NCBI GenBank assembly: GCA_918026815.1
Contig: CAKJVC010000143.1
Location: 558,001-622,000 of the forward strand
Length of the DNA stretch: 64,000 nucleotides
Direction: 5' to 3'
Source of the DNA: Chalara sp. BL73
Taxonomy: Eukaryota > Ascomycota > Leotiomycetes > Helotiales
Shown: positions 12,122-22,165 of the stretch, piece after piece
Layout: the number at the start of each line of letters is the position of its first letter
Position numbering within the stretch: position 1 is the first letter of the stretch
The notes under the pieces: generated by a model
What the model was told of the DNA's origin: nothing
What the model saw: the letters and a program-made list of their open reading frames with translations, nothing else
Database searches by the model: none
Made by a program: the position numbers and the translations under genes

Positions 12122-12835
12122 TTAACGAGGGCTAGCCATAGAGGTCTCAATTGATGCATGTCTCTTGTGCATTAATGGCGAGTTTTGCAATTCCGCAACA
12201 ACACCAGCCCAGCCCATCTTCTGTATCCCACCAACATGATCATTGTGGCCCATGGCCTGTGTCGTAAGTCTTCTTAAAGGAGGTTTTTTTGTGATCCCTT
12301 CCGTCAACGCATGAGGTAGTGAAGGCCGCAGTTGCATCTTGGGCGTATGATGCTGCTTCTCTGGATCTTTCGTCGGCGCCTGCTCTGCCGTACTCTTTGC
12401 AGCGATTAATCCCATGTAGAACACCAAGAAGCGTGTCCTTAACAAATCTAGTCTCCGTGTTCTTTCTTCCAACCGCTTCCTTTTGTAAGCCCAGAAGATC
12501 CTTGGCCACGACCGCAATCGAGTATCTCCTTCATCAATCATTATTTCGTTCAAGTCCTCCCTCAATGAATCAGTACATCGTTGGATCTCCCCTAGCAATC
12601 GTGCCATGCGTAGTTTATCCTCCAGTCGCGTAATCTTCGCGATATCCCTATCATACGACTCATTCTCCTGTATCGAGAAGTCGACAGCCTCCAAGAACAT
12701 TGTCACCTCACTAGGGGCAGCGGAGGCGGCGAAGGCGTATGTTACCGCCACTGAACCGAGTACGCATAACGATACACAACAAGCGGTGAGGAGCAGAATG
12801 ATTGTTAACAGAGGAAGATCGGTGGTATCTGCCAT
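12122..12835 (-). CDS. Hypothetical single-pass membrane protein
   Basis: A 237-residue intronless frame. Residues about 8-36 form one strong hydrophobic segment (LLTIILLLTACCVSLCVLG and onward), with only MADTTD before it. A charged, probably helical region follows (ITRLEDKLRMARLLGEIQ, then KRKRLEERTRRLDLLRTRF), and the tail is basic and disordered. The arrangement suggests an N-terminally anchored protein with a cytosolic coiled coil. I do not recognise the family. It is divergent from BUD32 with about 450 bp between the starts. It could also be a lineage-specific gene of no conserved role. Confidence 0.55.
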   Translation of the reverse strand: MADTTDLPLLTIILLLTACCVSLCVLGSVAVTYAFAASAAPSEVTMFLEAVDFSIQENESYDRDIAKITRLEDKLRMARLLGEIQRCTDSLREDLNEIMIDEGDTRLRSWPRIFWAYKRKRLEERTRRLDLLRTRFLVFYMGLIAAKSTAEQAPTKDPEKQHHTPKMQLRPSLPHALTEGITKKPPLRRLTTQAMGHNDHVGGIQKMGWAGVVAELQNSPLMHKRHASIETSMASPR

Positions 12836-13288
12836 TTCGTACGGCGCGAGATATTGTGATTCCTATCGAAATTTTCCCATATTCACAATTACAAGTTAAA
12901 AGGGTACCATATTCGAAGTGTGGTGATATTGTTAGGCAAGATGAAGTCAGAAGATTCGTGGGCCCAATTGAAGCGGTGACACTCACGTTAACCCCTGTAT
13001 CTGCATATGCAGGAGGGAGATGACTGTCCCTATTCGAGAGGTTCAACGGTTCGAGTCCATTTAGATTGCACTCAAAAATGGATCAAAAAGATTAGATATA
13101 GGCATAAAGTTTGTAGGATATTGATTTGCTTGCACTTGCAAGAACTTTTATGAACAAGCAACCTGCAAATCGAGTACCCCGCATTCTCTCAGAGCTTTGC
13201 CAAGACCCCCCAAAATACCCCTCCATGAGAGAGAGAGAGCATGACTTGACAACCAACCAAAGATTTCCACGAGAGCACAACCACACAA
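12836..13288. promoter_or_regulatory. Divergent intergenic region upstream of BUD32
   Basis: A 453-bp space between two divergent starts. It includes a CCTC-rich and GAGAGAGAGAG tract at 13226-13240 close to the BUD32 ATG. No specific factor site is claimed. Confidence 0.45.
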
Positions 13289-14119
13289 ATGGCAGTCGAA
13301 ATACCACCTTCAAGTGCATCTGCACACCCTCCAGCTCAACATCCTCTCCCTCTACCACCAATCTTCCAAAACCCCTCCTCGAGCACGCCTCAACTCATAA
13401 CCCAAGGCGCAGAAGCCTTGCTCTTCCGCTCAACCTACCTCCTCCCCTCCCTTCCCTGCGCGCTGAAGTACCGGCCGCGAAAACCGTACCGCCACCCCAC
13501 GCTCGATCTGCGCCTTACGAAACACCGGATTTTATCTGAAGCGCGCGTCCTCTTAAAATGCAGAAGGGAAGGAGTGCCAGTCCCCGGGGTGTACGCGTTG
13601 GATGAGACCGCGGGTTGGCTGATGATTGAGTGGATAGAGGGTGAGGTGGTGAGGATACGGCTGAATGAGTGGCTGAGGAGGAGGAAAGAAGCAGGGAGAG
13701 AGGAGGGCTTCGGGCCTGCGGATACGGAGTTGGTGGGACTGATGGGACGCATTGGAACGGTGGTTGGACGAATGCACGCGGTAGGCATTGTGCATGGGGA
13801 TTTGACGACAAGTAATCTCATGCTGAGGCCGAGCAGCCATGAAGGGATGAATGGGGATGCAAATGGGGATAATGATGTGCTGGATGGAGAGATCGTGCTT
13901 ATAGATTTTGGACTTGCTAGTCAGAGTACGCAGGAGGAGGATCGGGCTGTTGATTTATATGTGTTGGAAAGAGCTTTTGGGAGTACACATCCTAGAGCGG
14001 AAGGACTGTTCACGGAAGTATTAAGCGCATATGGGAAGAGTTTCAAAGGAGCCAATATTGTCCTTAAAAAGCTTGAGGAAGTCAGGATGAGAGGAAGAAA
14101 ACGAAGCATGTTGGGCTGA
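13289..14119 (+). CDS. BUD32: BUD32/PRPK atypical kinase of the EKC/KEOPS complex
   Basis: One 276-residue exon. It is a small kinase of the piD261/Bud32 family: QGAEALLFRSTYL at the N-lobe, the family block KYRPRKPYRHPTLDLRLTKHR, SEARVLLKC, IEWIEGE at the hinge, the catalytic loop HGDLTTSNLML, and DFGLAS for metal binding. The C terminus ends with RGRKRSMLG, the basic tail conserved in this family. Bud32 supports the Kae1 enzyme in making t6A37 on ANN-decoding tRNAs, acting mainly as an ATPase, and also links to telomere and transcription functions. Compared with the yeast protein it has a Pro-rich N-terminal extension (about residues 5-32) and a Gly/Asn insert after the catalytic loop. It converges on the GCLM gene with 158 bp between the stops. 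Very confident. Confidence 0.96.
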   Translation: MAVEIPPSSASAHPPAQHPLPLPPIFQNPSSSTPQLITQGAEALLFRSTYLLPSLPCALKYRPRKPYRHPTLDLRLTKHRILSEARVLLKCRREGVPVPGVYALDETAGWLMIEWIEGEVVRIRLNEWLRRRKEAGREEGFGPADTELVGLMGRIGTVVGRMHAVGIVHGDLTTSNLMLRPSSHEGMNGDANGDNDVLDGEIVLIDFGLASQSTQEEDRAVDLYVLERAFGSTHPRAEGLFTEVLSAYGKSFKGANIVLKKLEEVRMRGRKRSMLG

Positions 14120-14277
14120 GACATTGTTCCTAACCCTTGAGCATATGATGAGTCCATAATATATAACAAATACTCCAAATGACAATTTAATGCAAGGCCT
14201 CAAACACCTTCCCCAATGGTATCGTACCCACGATTGGCAACAGCCACGTATATATGCATTTGTCTTCTGGACCCAGG

Positions 14278-15186
14278 TCATTCCTGCAACTCTGCGACCG
14301 CAAAATAACCCTTATTTTCAATAACTCCTCGATCACGAACAACTGCCGTATATTTGACAACCCATTCAGGTGTAAGTTCCCCTTTCATTCCATCTAGACC
14401 ACGCTTCGATTCCGAGAGCAGTCCTGCTCCTTTTGGCCCCTGGCCTAATATCTCTCTCAAAGTCCCTTTAGGTAGGATATCGGTACAGTCTCTGTGGGTG
14501 AGTAATTCGATATTTCTGGCTTTTGCTAGTTGCAGAAGGGGTTTCGGAACAGTGCAGCAGTCTTTGACATTGATCTGATCAACTTGCGGCCGGACCTTCA
14601 CCCGTTCAAGGAATTTCGCGAGCTTCTCGCTGCCAAATTCTGCTAAGCCAAGTTTTTTCACAACGCCCTGTTTATGTAGTTCTTCTAATGTCGCCCATGA
14701 CTCAATCTCCTCCTCTTCGTTTCCCTGTTCTGAATTCTTTTTATTTGCTGCCGTGCTGCAATCCCCGTCGAAAGACAGGCCAGGGAATGACACAATGAGA
14801 AGGTCGATCTTCTTGATTTTCAGCTCCTTTAAGACCAATTGCACTGCGTCTCTGGCATATCTTCCTCTGTTGGCCACAGTTGCGCCCGGCAGGTAGAATA
14901 GCTTTACTGTAATATCATATTGACTGGCTTCTTCTGCTAATCCAGATGAAGACCAGTCAATGGTAGGTATATAGTAATCCGAGCTCTCGCGCGTTGTCCA
15001 GTTTGAAATTAGTGGCCGATTTAGCTGCTCCTGCTCAGAACTGCTCGGACTTTCACTATTCGCTACGGATTCTGGAGGAGTGTAATCTTCTTGCGCTGCG
15101 AGAAAGTTAGACCGTAGAGAATTTGTAAGCTCCAAATTGGATCTGTCTGCGCCTGGTTGCCGGATGATGGAGGGACCACTGGTCAT
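14278..15186 (-). CDS. Glutamate-cysteine ligase regulatory (modifier) subunit
   Basis: A 302-residue single exon with an aldo/keto-reductase-like fold but GCLM-type sequence. ITVKLFYLPGA is followed by VLKELKIKKIDLLIVSFPG, then LEELHKQGVVKKLGLAEFG, VDQINVKDCCTVPKPLLQLA and IELLTHRDCTDILP. These are the conserved blocks of the GCLM family, which binds the catalytic ligase and raises its affinity for glutamate in the first step of glutathione synthesis. The reductase catalytic Tyr/Lys/His set is not retained, as expected. An acidic Glu-rich insert (about residues 152-165) is specific to this copy. It is divergent from APS1 (478 bp between the starts). Confident in the family. Confidence 0.9.
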   Translation of the reverse strand: MTSGPSIIRQPGADRSNLELTNSLRSNFLAAQEDYTPPESVANSESPSSSEQEQLNRPLISNWTTRESSDYYIPTIDWSSSGLAEEASQYDITVKLFYLPGATVANRGRYARDAVQLVLKELKIKKIDLLIVSFPGLSFDGDCSTAANKKNSEQGNEEEEIESWATLEELHKQGVVKKLGLAEFGSEKLAKFLERVKVRPQVDQINVKDCCTVPKPLLQLAKARNIELLTHRDCTDILPKGTLREILGQGPKGAGLLSESKRGLDGMKGELTPEWVVKYTAVVRDRGVIENKGYFAVAELQE

Positions 15187-15664
15187 GATATTGCTGATGT
15201 ATCAGTGTCAACAAAGCCAATACCCGGCAAGCAAGGAATTAAGTGTACCTACGAAGTAGAGAGTATTAATCGCGTCATCTTGAAGAGATATAGCTGTTTA
15301 TCTTTGTTCTTCTGCGTTGTAAAGTGGGGTACTATGCCGACAATTGACTTTTCAGCCTTATCAAGATATAGATATATGTGATTGTATGATTGAAAGAAAA
15401 TATATGAGCAAGTCCAAAACATATATACATATACAAGAGAAAACAAAGACCGTGGGATGGTCTATATAAAAAAAAAAGTTCAGATTTTCGACTGTACCTG
15501 GTCCGGATCTAGGTTGACCTAAGAACCAGTCGAGAACGAGATTCGATGGCGGGGTGGCTTCTAGCCTCCGAGGTTTACCCGAAACAAAACATTGGGGCCG
15601 AAGCCATAATCTGGTCAAACAGACGACTTTTCCACAACCATCACACTGCCTTGAATGCGGCAAG
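15187..15664. promoter_or_regulatory. Divergent promoter region, GCLM / APS1
   Basis: 478 bp separate the two start codons. The middle is AT-rich (about 15,360-15,475), including an A-run at 15,470-15,477. Nothing more specific is supported. Confidence 0.45.
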
Positions 15665-16416
15665 ATGGCTATTAAGTAAGCATTTCTGTTTCTACCATGT
15701 TGCAGATACTAATTACCATCTTTAGTTACTTGATACTTCTCTCGCGACAGGGCAAAGTTGTATGCACTGAGATTTCGTTGGAGTAGAGTTGGAAAGCTAA
15801 AATTGTGCATAGAGGCTCGCAAAATGGTTCACCACACTCTCTCCAAAGGAGAAAGCGAAGATTATCAAGGATGTCTCTCAGCTGGTGCTGGCGCGGCGCA
15901 CGAGAATGTGCAACTTCTTAGAGTACAAAGGTAAGAGAGTGCCTTGGGACACTAACAGTCCCGACTGATAATTTGTGCCTAGATTCGAAAATTGTCTACC
16001 GTCGATACGCCTCCCTCTTCTTCATCGCTGGGTGTAATTCCACAGATAATGAACTTATCACCCTCGAGATTGTACACCGATACGTGGAGCAAATGGACAA
16101 ATATTATGGGAATGTGTGCGAGCTCGACATCATCTTCAACTTTCAGAAAGCCTACTTCATTTTGGATGAGCTATTGCTAGCTGGGGAAATGCAGGAGAGT
16201 AGTAAGAAGAATGTATTGAGGGTCATATCGGCACAGGACTCGATAGAGGACACAGAGGTACGTAGTCTGAAGCCGCTCTCATAGCTTTTTGATCTGCAAT
16301 CATCCTATATTATCGAGTTCCCGAGCGGTAGCTGCAGGGCCTTCTCATATAGTTTTATTTGCTGACATAAACCGTACCTATATCAGGTTACAGAAGAGGT
16401 CACGAAGATTATGTGA
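15665..16416 (+). CDS. APS1: AP-1 clathrin adaptor complex sigma subunit
   Basis: Five exons: 15665-15675 (only 11 nt), 15726-15759, 15813-15930, 15983-16257 and 16387-16416, giving 155 residues, the usual size. Assembled in phase, the protein starts MAINYLILLSRQGK, continues RLAKWFTTLSPKEKAK and SQLVLARRTRMCNFLEYKD, then KIVYRRYASLFFIAGC, IHRYVEQMDKYYGNVCELD and FNFQKAYFILDELLLAGE, all hallmarks of AP-1 sigma rather than AP-2 or AP-3. It sits in the AP-1 core that sorts cargo into clathrin vesicles at the trans-Golgi and endosomes. The last exon supplies only VTEEVTKIM. All introns are 50-130 nt with GT-AG ends. The tiny first exons make it easy to miss in automatic calls. Confidence 0.95.
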
Positions 16417-17857
16417 ACAAGACAGCATTGATGTATATTATGAATATTATACGGAGACTGGCGTTAGGCGGTCGAGGGCAATGAAGCATATCTCTGAACG
16501 TTAAGCCATTGCCGTGAATTAGTTGCTAACTCAATGTTGTGTTGTCTTTAGGCTGATGGAGAACTTCTGACAAACCTTGAGAAGAGCGGAATTATCTAGG
16601 AATCTATCAGACAACGATGCTATCAGTCACTCTTCGCTTTAGAGTCTACGGGAAATGGCGTTATTGGAAGATACCACGGAGTTGATTTCTCTGATTCAAC
16701 CGGCTATCGAGGAGGAACTACTTTGAATGAATGATAAGTTCTCAAATTGACATATTTTACTGGACGACATGACAAGTGCTTGATTCTGGAGATGACCTTG
16801 TGGTTCACTAACTCGATTTTTTTTTAAAAAGAAGACTTCTAATAACTAACCAGAATAACTTATAAATGTTTCAGGCTCTTTATAGCCAGCTGTCGATGGT
16901 ATCTAGAGTCGTTCATATACTAGATCCAAGGCAAATGCTAACTAACTCCTTCATAACCTCAGAAGATAGGTTTTGTTTGGTACACTCAACCACGACACTC
17001 AACACTCGCGCATATATCCCATGATGCTCGAACTTGCAGACGCCCAGACGCACTATGAATCCTCAGCTCGATATTACCAATTCTAATCATGGCCTTGATG
17101 CTTGACAAGAATGATATATATGACTGGTTAGACGCCTCGTGCTGGAGATATTGGCCTGGAGACTCAACATGGGTTCCCATCTTTGGAAACTAGCAAGCTG
17201 CCTAACTTTGATTTACATAGTTTAGCAAATAGGCAACGATTGAGATGTTTCGACGACCCTCGTGGTCATTCTATTGGCCAGTCACAGCCTGGTGTCAAAT
17301 CACCATATTGGGCTTAGTGTGCCAAGGACCGCTCCACTTGCCGCTTCCAAGGTAACCTCATAACCTCCACCTACCCCGAACTCGCTCACCTCACACATCT
17401 ACACACCACTTGGTAGTAACCCAACGACGCGAAACCATCAACAACATCTCCAATACCTTGTGATAATGCGCCCTACCTGCTAGACGACGGTCTAGCTCGA
17501 AGTACAATTTGATGCGTCCTCCGCATCCCACGCGCAGGAGTATCAATCTTGCCATTTCAGCCAGCAGGTCATCCTCACACAATCCAATCTCAACAACGCG
17601 CTACACAGGCGGTATCATCGATAACCAAATTGATATCATTCTGCGATAGTCGAGGCATCAAGTTCCTGGCTGACAGTTCTCCGAGTCTGAAGAGTCGCAA
17701 GGTCGTCATCTCAACAGTCTACTCGGATTCCTTCGCCACACGCTTTCCTCATTCAACGACGCACCAACAAGTCTTCCTTCTTCATTATCCATCATATATT
17801 ATCAGGATCGCATTGATTAAAAGGCAAACTTAGGTTAGGACAATTGAATAGGCGACG
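16417..17857. other. APS1 3' region and MAF1 upstream region; no gene recognised
   Basis: A 1.4-kb spacer. The first 300 bp are probably APS1 3' UTR. Short frames at 16986-17180 and 17391-17582 (minus) have no family features. Confidence 0.5.
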
Positions 17858-18811
17858 ATGAAGTTTCTACCACTTGCGGATTTCGACGAGATCGATGCCG
17901 CTCTCAACTTCAGTACCCCTGATTGTCAGGTCATTGGCTCGTGTTCCATTTATACCACGAAAGCTGCAGGTTCAGATAAAAAGCTGTACAAGAATATTGA
18001 AAACTCGCTGGAATCGCAATATGAGTCCTTACTCAAGCTTTCAGCTTCCGTCTCCCCACCCGATGACTCGTTTTTGAACTTGTCCAGAGCAAGTCCTTTT
18101 GGTCCTTTGAGCCAGGTTTCAAGTCGACGTACGTTCGCCTACCTTATAGCCACGCTCAATGCAAGCCACCCAGATTATGATTTTTCTCATGATCTAAGAC
18201 CGTCGGATTTCAGCAAAGAGAGAAGTTTGAAGGCGGTTATCAACACCATCGACACTACACTTCTTGGTCTTCGGCCCAATCCAGGTATGACCCTCCAAGT
18301 CCCAACAAAGACAGCCTATGCAGGTGCATCATCGGTTCCAAATCAGGTTTGGGGACCTCATATGTGGGCGGTCATTGACAAGGAGATGACACTTAATGAC
18401 TGTACAATATACTGTTGGGCGCCTCCCGACGAGCCGTTCGATGAGGATGAAGGCTCCTTATGGAGTTTTAACTACTTTTTCTTTAATAAAGAACGCAAAC
18501 GTGTAGCTTATCTTGCCGTTCGAGGCGTACCTATTATTACGCCTAGCTTTCGAGAGCGCCACCGCATTACCAAGAGAAGCGCTAGTGGCTATGATGAAGG
18601 AGCAAACAAACGCGCGAGGTATTGGTTGGGAGATCAGGCCATCCATGCAACTAATGGAGAAACAGACGATTACGATGATTCGGGACTAGGTGAATGGGAA
18701 GATGACGAGTCTTGCTACGGTGACGCCGACGACGAATCTGACGAGCACGTCTATAGGAGTTCGGTCAGGGGTATTTCTGAGGATATCGCGGCGTCAATGG
18801 ATATGGATTAA
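17858..18811 (+). CDS. MAF1: MAF1, repressor of RNA polymerase III
   Basis: A 317-residue open frame without introns. All three Maf1 boxes are present: N-terminal MKFLPLADFDEIDAALNF with SLESQYESLLKLSAS; box B around FAYLIATLNASHPDYDFS and the RSLKAVINTIDTTL stretch; box C with GPHMWAVIDKEM, CTIYCWAPPDEP and FNYFFFNKERKRVAYLAVRG. A basic stretch (RITKRSASGYDEGANKRAR) may be a nuclear localisation signal, and the C terminus is acidic, as usual. Maf1 integrates TORC1/PKA nutrient signals and blocks Pol III recruitment by Brf1 when dephosphorylated. Ser-rich linkers are visible, but which sites are phosphorylated cannot be seen. Confidence 0.96.
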   Translation: MKFLPLADFDEIDAALNFSTPDCQVIGSCSIYTTKAAGSDKKLYKNIENSLESQYESLLKLSASVSPPDDSFLNLSRASPFGPLSQVSSRRTFAYLIATLNASHPDYDFSHDLRPSDFSKERSLKAVINTIDTTLLGLRPNPGMTLQVPTKTAYAGASSVPNQVWGPHMWAVIDKEMTLNDCTIYCWAPPDEPFDEDEGSLWSFNYFFFNKERKRVAYLAVRGVPIITPSFRERHRITKRSASGYDEGANKRARYWLGDQAIHATNGETDDYDDSGLGEWEDDESCYGDADDESDEHVYRSSVRGISEDIAASMDMD

Positions 18812-19258
18812 GGAGTGGTGTAGGTGTTTGGAGCAAATATTGATCTGGTCAGGCTTTTTCGAATTCACTGATATTATTTGTCAATAGTTGTATTACTGCT
18901 GTACTGTTATAGGATATGGGGCTTGGAAGGTCCTGGTATGGATACTGTTCAATCTGGTCGGTGAGAGCGATTTGGGTTGGCGTTAGGTATAGGATGATCA
19001 GGCGTGCATGTCTTCAACACTGCAGTTATCGAAGGCTCATAATAGTCATATTATCACCGAGAGTTTCTGTTATTTTTGACTCTTTGCATTATTCAATTTT
19101 ATTGTTACTTCTTAAACTTTGATGATACTATTCCCGACATATGAAAAATCTTATGGCCCTACGTGTTTCGAATTTCTTTTCCTTTTTGAGTTGTATGATA
19201 CTGCTTTCCAGCTTCTACATTAATAGCGCGAGTTCCCATCCCCGTTCATTCTTGTTTT
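18812..19258. other. Convergent 3' spacer, MAF1 / acetyltransferase-like
   Basis: 447 bp between the two stop codons. AT-rich, no coding or RNA signal seen. Confidence 0.5.
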
Positions 19259-20712
19259 TCAAGACATGCTACGCTTTCTCAGATGCATACTCCCAACAAT
19301 ACCTAGAATATCCCTCTCTACCGACCCAATAACTCTCTCTATCAACTCTTGCTCAACAACACCCTCCTGCCATGCGAACCCCAACACCAAACAGCCATCC
19401 CCGCCAGTCACGACACCAGTCGAAAAGGCGCCACCGTGCGCAAATGCGCTCCGACTGAATACTGTCCTTCCGACGCCCCATTTCCCTCCCGCACCTTCCG
19501 TGTCTGTAGGGCTGACTTGACTCAGAGCCTTGATGTCTCGGCTCACAACCCCGAGATTCGAGACGTCAAAGGTGCTGGTTCTTGGCGCGCCGATCTGGGA
19601 AAGGAACATCTCGGGGATGGACGGGATGCTGGAGAGGCGGGAGATGTTGATCGTCTTCGGCTGCCCTTCGATATAAGCCGTGATGGCTTCCTTGGCTTGG
19701 CGGGCTACATCCCAAAAGATCTCTGGGTGGAGAGGGCGGGAGAAGGTGTGAGTGAAGGCGTCGATGAAGACCCCAAATTCGGAGTGTGTTATGGGAGGGA
19801 GAAGATGCCGGATGTTGGCGGGGATTATGGTGCTAATGGTGGTGTAGGTTGGTGGGAGGAGGTCGAAGATAGAGGCTGCGAGGAGGGCGCTCAGGGTTGC
19901 CGTTAATGTTGCGCTGTGGGCTCGACATGCGGCTATGAGGAGGGAGGTTGTGGAAGGAGAGAGCGTGAGAGTACGGAAGTGTGTGGTGCAAGGGAGGGAT
20001 ATCGTTGCGCCGGTCCATAGATTTCCTGCTTCGAGTGGTGGCTTGAAGGGTGAGGGGTGATTTAGGGGATACAAGAGCTCCAGATTCGGTAGGAGAGCTG
20101 TTGGCTGTGGATAGAAGATTCTATTTTCTAGTGGCGATAGGAAAGGAGAGCAGAGCGCCGAGTGGAAGTGCCTGTGGAAGGCAATCCCCGAAGCACCGTC
20201 CCCCAGCGCGTGATGGAAGATGAAAGATGCTACGAACACATCCTCATTCATGGGTTGGCGTGTGATGATAAGACGCCAAAATGGTAAGTTTCCGGAATCC
20301 GCTTTGAAATTCAAGTTGTGCTGTTTTTGCAGCATCTCATCGAGCTCTACATCCCTGTCTCCTCCATCAGGGAATTCAGTAGTCCGATTGAAGAATTGTA
20401 CGGTATTCTCTAGGTCGATGGACAGGAGTCGTGCGAAATGGGGAGTGGTGGATTCTTCGTCTATGACGATGCAGCTGAGGACTTGGTGGCGATGGATCAC
20501 AGCTGACAGCGCATAGAAAATGATGTCTTTGAAAAGGATGGTGTGGGGTGCTATTTTGGTGTAGGTTACTGATACCCCAACGTTGTTGAAGATACCCAGA
20601 TGGTGTCGCGCAGAAGAGAATTGTTCTATTGCGCCTGTGATGAGTTAGCTTGGGTGCTTTGGTGTGTAGATGTAGACGGACCCAATGGGCGGAGCTTCTC
20701 CAGATGACCCAT
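19259..20712 (-). CDS. Alcohol-acetyltransferase-like (BAHD/condensation-fold) protein
   Basis: Two exons, 20712-20682 and 20634-19259, give 468 residues. The first exon (MGHLEKLRPL) joins in phase to GAIEQFSSARHHLGIFNNVG, a strongly conserved start in fungal members of the AATase family. The catalytic HHxxxDG motif is FHHALGDG (about residue 164), and a DFGWG-like structural motif is replaced by GKWGVGRTVFSRSAFAHGGAF near the C terminus. Such enzymes move an acetyl group from acetyl-CoA to alcohols, or remain uncharacterised homologues of yeast Atf1/2 and Sli1. No signal peptide. The intron is 47 nt. The substrate is unknown. Confident in the fold family, less so in the exact reaction. Confidence 0.85.
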
Positions 20713-21253
20713 CACAAAACTTAGGACAGACAATGTACGTCAAACGACTTTTTTAAAGGAACGTGAGACTCGATTCAGTCAATACTGTATGGGTACTTAT
20801 TACTGTAGATTCTATAGAAGGGTGTCTTTGTAGAAAAACAGAGAGAAGACTAACTGTACTATGAAGCCCATCTCAATGAGAAAATGCACAGCTATATAGG
20901 AATTATGCTATTTTTACACTAGGCTACGTACAGTAATTTTTCGCTCTGCCTAAAGCCTGTGAGTCATTGCTCTTTTTACTACGTTCAGTATATATTCGAT
21001 ACTGGGATAAGTTGAATGACTGTAGCAAGACTCCGTAACAATGTATCTCGTCAGTGCAAACTCTGGTTCATGCTTTTATTGAATAAAATAGATGATTGAA
21101 ATCACCAACTTGATCTCGAATTCTGAGTATATCCATATCGACTCTCCATATTGAAAGAAGAACAAAATATTAAATACTTAAAGGAACACAGTGACTGCCA
21201 GAGATCACTCGAGGAAAAAACATCCTTCCTCCTTCGTCATCATTCCCTCCTCC
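20713..21253. other. No gene recognised
   Basis: Promoter of the acetyltransferase-like gene and 3' flank of the cutinase gene. AT-rich and featureless otherwise. Confidence 0.5.
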
Positions 21254-22165
21254 TCAAAGTGCAGCATCGATCTTGCTGGTCAGAAAGCTAATTGCCTCTG
21301 GAGCCCGTCTCGCATAATCCAAGTGAGCAGCTGCGATGGTCAGTGTCCCAACGCAAACAAGATCCCCCGTGTTGCAGATAATCTTTGTCTTGTCCGCAGG
21401 GAAGTTAGGTATTTGGCCTCCATCTTGCTGGTTCTGGGTATCGCCGAATGTCACAACACCTGCGATTTGGTTCTTTACGTTTTCGGGTAAATCCTTGATA
21501 GCGCCATGGGAAACCGCTGCTCCTTGACTGTTCTTTAAGATTAATGGGTGGAAGAGGAGTTGAGAGAAGAATGAACGAACCTGTAACCTCCTGCTACTAA
21601 CACAGAATCAGGGCACTGAGAGGCGGCGGTGGTGAGAAGGTCTTTCATCTCCGCGATTCCGGCGGGATCAGCTCCTCCAGGGAGAAGGTTGGTGTTGAGC
21701 GCCGCAGCGTAATCTACTCCTTCAATCGCAACGCGAGCGTCACCGTATTTATCTTTGAGTCCTTGCGCGGTGGGCGGACCGCATATGGTTCCCTTCATGA
21801 TATCAGGTTCTTTATTACAGTTTTAAGGTTATGGATTGGTATTTACCATATTTCCGGCTTCCGTCGACCCGCGGGCAAATATGAAGATTATGTCTCGGCA
21901 GCCACCCTGAGTGAACCTGAGAGCATATTATCAACTACAAATCCTATTTATAAGTTCCACTTGATCGAAAACTGTTGACTCACTCATTTTCAGTCGTGCC
22001 AACGCTGCCACCAAGCTGTCGTGCATCCAAGAACTCTTTCCAAAGTTGACGTGCTTCTAGCGACTCCTCCGACTGGCGCGCGATAACCGCCCTTTCGCCT
22101 AAGTTTTGAGGGGCTGCGGCCACGAAGGTAGCAAGGAAAGATATAATAGCTTGTGAAGCCTTCAT
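21254..22165 (-). CDS. Cutinase (secreted serine esterase)
   Basis: Four exons, 22165-21984, 21916-21847, 21792-21581 and 21527-21254, give 245 residues. The N terminus is a signal peptide ([19 protein letters not shown]) followed by a propeptide. Family blocks appear in order: [35 protein letters not shown], the nucleophile elbow [22 protein letters not shown], the catalytic-Asp loop CNTGDLVC and the catalytic-His loop [14 protein letters not shown]. Cutinases hydrolyse ester bonds of plant cutin outside the cell, so this fits a plant-associated or saprotrophic fungus. The Ser codon of the nucleophile elbow is split by the third intron (AG in exon 3, T in exon 4). Cys positions match the two family disulfides. 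Confidence 0.95.
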
